Position numbers and translations under genes: made by a program. The notes under the pieces are model-generated. The model saw nothing but the letters and a program-made list of their open reading frames with translations. It was not told where the DNA came from and made no database searches. Below are positions 23,381 to 26,063 of a DNA stretch of 26,063 nt, piece by piece (position 1 is the first letter of the stretch; every line of letters begins with the position of its first letter). This DNA comes from CAZLNO01 sp964561005 (GTDB taxonomy: Bacteria > Pseudomonadota > Alphaproteobacteria > Kiloniellales > Rhodovibrionaceae), in contig CAZLNO010000052.1 in NCBI GenBank assembly GCA_964561005.1, forward strand, positions 1 to 26,063. Reading direction: 5' to 3'.

Positions 23381-23976
23381 CCAGGACCATCGACTACTAC
23401 TTCTCCGTCAACTCGCCCTGGGCCTACCTCGGCAACCAGGAGCTGGCGCGCATCGCCAAGGCGCACAACGCCGTCGTGCGGCCGAAACCGGTCAGCCTGG
23501 CCGCCATCTTCCCCAAGACGGGCGGCCTGCCCCTGCCCAAGCGGTCCCAGGAACGCCAGGCCTACCGGCTGGTCGAGCTGAAGCGCTGGCGCGACCACCG
23601 CGGCGTGCAACTGCACCTGGAGCCGCCGCACTTCCCGGCCGACGAGGCGCTGCCCTCGCGCGCCATCCTGGCGGCCGAGGCCCTGGGCGGCGACGCCTTC
23701 AGGCTGACCCACGCCGTCCACCGCGCCCTCTGGGCCGAGCAGCGCGACATCGCCGACGCCGCCACGCTGATGGACATCGCCCAGCGCGCGGGGCTCGACG
23801 GGCTGGGCATCGTCGCCAAGGCGCGCGGACAGGACCTGCACGCGCGCTTCGAGGCGCTGACGCAGGAGGCGCTGGCACGGGGCGTCTTCGGCTCCCCCTG
23901 GTACGTCCATGACGGCGAGCCCTTCTGGGGGCAGGACCGCCTCGACTTCCTGGAGCGGGCGCTGGCGCGCGGGTGA
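23377..23976 (+). CDS. 2-hydroxychromene-2-carboxylate isomerase / DsbA-kappa GST family protein
   Basis: The 199-residue protein has the thioredoxin-fold motif DYYFSVNSPWAYLGN with Ser13-Pro14-Trp15 replacing a CxxC, as in NahD-type isomerases that use glutathione. A helical insert follows (RQAYRLVELKRWRDHRGV), and the C-terminal part has ALARGVFGSPWYVHDGEPFWGQDRLDFLE, the family's conserved cis-Pro and closing region. NahD acts in naphthalene breakdown, but most homologues have unknown substrates. Translational coupling to the acyl-CoA synthetase gene suggests a shared catabolic task, perhaps on an aromatic acid (inference). Confidence 0.9.
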   Translation: MTRTIDYYFSVNSPWAYLGNQELARIAKAHNAVVRPKPVSLAAIFPKTGGLPLPKRSQERQAYRLVELKRWRDHRGVQLHLEPPHFPADEALPSRAILAAEALGGDAFRLTHAVHRALWAEQRDIADAATLMDIAQRAGLDGLGIVAKARGQDLHARFEALTQEALARGVFGSPWYVHDGEPFWGQDRLDFLERALARG

Positions 23977-24014
23977 GGGGCGGAATCGCTCATCGCGTGT
24001 TCCCCATCACCCGG

Positions 24015-24100
24015 CGGGGCGCGGGCTCCCGTCCGCGCCCCGAACGTTTTCCGCCGTGCGTGACGAAAACGTTCCGGTCGGGGCCGGAGACCCCGACCGG
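24015..24100. repeat. three-palindrome extragenic element, copy 2
   Basis: The first stem-loop is CGGGGCGCGG (24015-24024) with its exact complement at 24033-24042. The centre is a perfect 9-bp inverted repeat, AACGTTTTC (24043-24051) and GAAAACGTT (24065-24073). The second stem-loop is CCGGTCGGGG (24074-24083) with 24091-24100. It is inverted relative to copy 1 and differs mostly in the loops. Confidence 0.82.
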
Positions 24101-24141
24101 CGAAGTGGGAGAAAGATATTTTCTGTCCCGCGCCGACAACG

Positions 24142-24246
24142 TTCAATATTTTTCGGCCGCGACGGGCGATACTTTCCCATTTCGTCTTTTTGCACGCGGC
24201 TGCGACAAATTGCCTTGCCACATTGCAAGACATTGAAAATATTGAA
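24142..24246. promoter_or_regulatory. AT-rich promoter region with widely spaced 11-bp inverted repeat
   Basis: TTCAATATTTT (24142-24152) and its exact complement AAAATATTGAA (24236-24246) flank 83 bp of A/T-richer DNA just before the leucine-dehydrogenase-type gene. This is what two half-operators or looped sites would look like. The regulator is unknown. The rest of 23977-24275 holds the palindromic element. Confidence 0.45.
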
Positions 24247-24275
24247 AGGCGGAGCCGTTGCAAAGGAGGCCCGCC

Positions 24276-25337
<1,062 letters not shown>

Positions 25338-25393
25338 CGCGGCGCGCCCACCCGGTTCCGATCAATCCAGCCGGACCGACCGGAGAACGGCCC

Positions 25394-26026
25394 GTGGCCG
25401 AGGACCTGCTGGCGACCTTCGTCACCTTCTTCGTCGTCATCGACCCGCTGGGGGTGGCGCCGCTGTTCATCGGGCTGACGCCGCGCGACACGGCGCGCGA
25501 CAGGCGACGCATGGCCTGGCGCGGCACCGGCATCGCCGCCATCGTGCTGCTGGTCTTCGCCTTCCTGGGGGAACCGCTGCTGGGTCTGCTGGGCGTCGAT
25601 CTGCCGGCGTTCCGGATCGCCGGCGGGCTATTGCTGCTCCTGCTGTCAGTGGACATGGTGATGGCGCGGCCGTCGGGCCTGCGCGCCACCACGCCCGGCG
25701 AGCAGCAAGAGGGCGCCCAGCGGGCCGACATCGCGGTCTTCCCGCTGGCCATTCCGCTGATCGCGGGGCCGGGCGCGCTGACCTCCGTCGTGCTGATGAT
25801 GGGCGCGGCGGCCGGCGAGCCGGCGCGTCAGGCGCTGGTGCTGGCCGTGCTGCTGGCGGTGCTGGGGCTCATGTTGCTCTGCCTGCTGGGCGCCACCGCG
25901 CTGATGCGCGTGCTGGGCGTCACCGGCATCAACGTGGTCAGCCGCGTCTCCGGCATCGTCGTGGCGGCGGTGGCGGTGCAGTTCATCCTGGACGGGCTGC
26001 GCGGGGCGCTCGCCGGCCTGGGCTGA
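25394..26026 (+). CDS. MarC-family integral membrane protein
   Basis: The 210-residue protein has six hydrophobic segments and the MarC signatures FFVVIDPLGVAPLFIGLTP in the first segment, FRIAGGLLLLLLSVDMV, and FPLAIPLIAGPGALTSVVLMM in the middle. NVVSRVSGIVVAAVAVQFILDG closes it. MarC proteins are inner-membrane proteins of uncertain transport function, despite the old multiple-antibiotic-resistance name. A GTG start at 25394 is used, with CGGAGAA 8 nt upstream. The gene follows the leucine dehydrogenase gene by 56 bp in the same direction, so co-transcription is possible. The last 37 bp of the window show nothing. Confidence 0.9.
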   Translation: MAEDLLATFVTFFVVIDPLGVAPLFIGLTPRDTARDRRRMAWRGTGIAAIVLLVFAFLGEPLLGLLGVDLPAFRIAGGLLLLLLSVDMVMARPSGLRATTPGEQQEGAQRADIAVFPLAIPLIAGPGALTSVVLMMGAAAGEPARQALVLAVLLAVLGLMLLCLLGATALMRVLGVTGINVVSRVSGIVVAAVAVQFILDGLRGALAGLG

Positions 26027-26063
26027 GCGGACATCGCGGCAGTGCGGCTCCAGGCTCGGCCCC

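Overview
The window is very GC-rich, with tightly packed genes on both strands. It looks like a chromosomal segment of an alphaproteobacterium, most likely a Rhodospirillales-type lineage. The clearest taxonomic marker is a complete gcrA, a cell-cycle regulator restricted to Alphaproteobacteria, together with GANTC methylation motifs and CtrA-type TTAA-N7-TTAA sites in nearby promoters. No rRNA, tRNA, prophage, transposase or CRISPR array was recognised. The lineage below class level is inference.

Left part (1-6430, minus strand): a truncated AMI1-like amidase, a small exported protein and an MFS transporter form one run. Upstream of them lies a signalling module: a membrane histidine kinase, a CheX-like phosphatase and a stand-alone CheY-like receiver. 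A near-perfect CtrA-like site overlapping a GANTC site lies in front of the kinase, and a perfect TTAA-N7-TTAA lies in front of cheX/cheY. gcrA follows, with a strong intrinsic terminator.

Middle (7.1-12.4 kb): a SAM hydrolase (DUF62 type) is translationally coupled to a YhhQ-like queuosine-precursor transporter. Then come an unrecognised 166-residue protein, a spermidine synthase and a divergently transcribed ARH3-like ADP-ribosylglycohydrolase. After these is a strikingly AT-richer stretch (about 11.2-11.75 kb) with palindromes and two doubtful small ORFs, followed by a tandem array of eight 24-bp repeats preceded by one inverted copy.

12.4-18 kb: a molybdopterin oxidoreductase sits directly downstream of a hicA-hicB toxin-antitoxin pair. 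A DMT-family exporter and a LigE-like glutathione transferase are divergent. hspQ is followed by a small protein that appears to join an Mrr-N-like winged helix to an Rmf/CrpP-like tail.

Right part (18-26 kb): two MFS transporters and a 2,4-dienoyl-CoA-reductase-like SDR on the minus strand diverge from an acyl-CoA synthetase coupled to a 2-hydroxychromene-2-carboxylate-isomerase-like protein, suggesting acyl-CoA or aromatic-acid catabolism. A leucine-dehydrogenase-type enzyme and a MarC-family membrane protein close the window. Two copies of a three-palindrome extragenic element lie at 19352-19436 and, inverted, at 24015-24100. The first is bracketed by a 44-bp duplication of the end of the neighbouring MFS gene.

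The strongest candidates for something undescribed are that palindromic element family, the putatively CtrA/GANTC-controlled kinase-CheX-CheY module, and the Mrr-N/Rmf-like fusion. All functions are read from sequence motifs and memory of families; no search was run.
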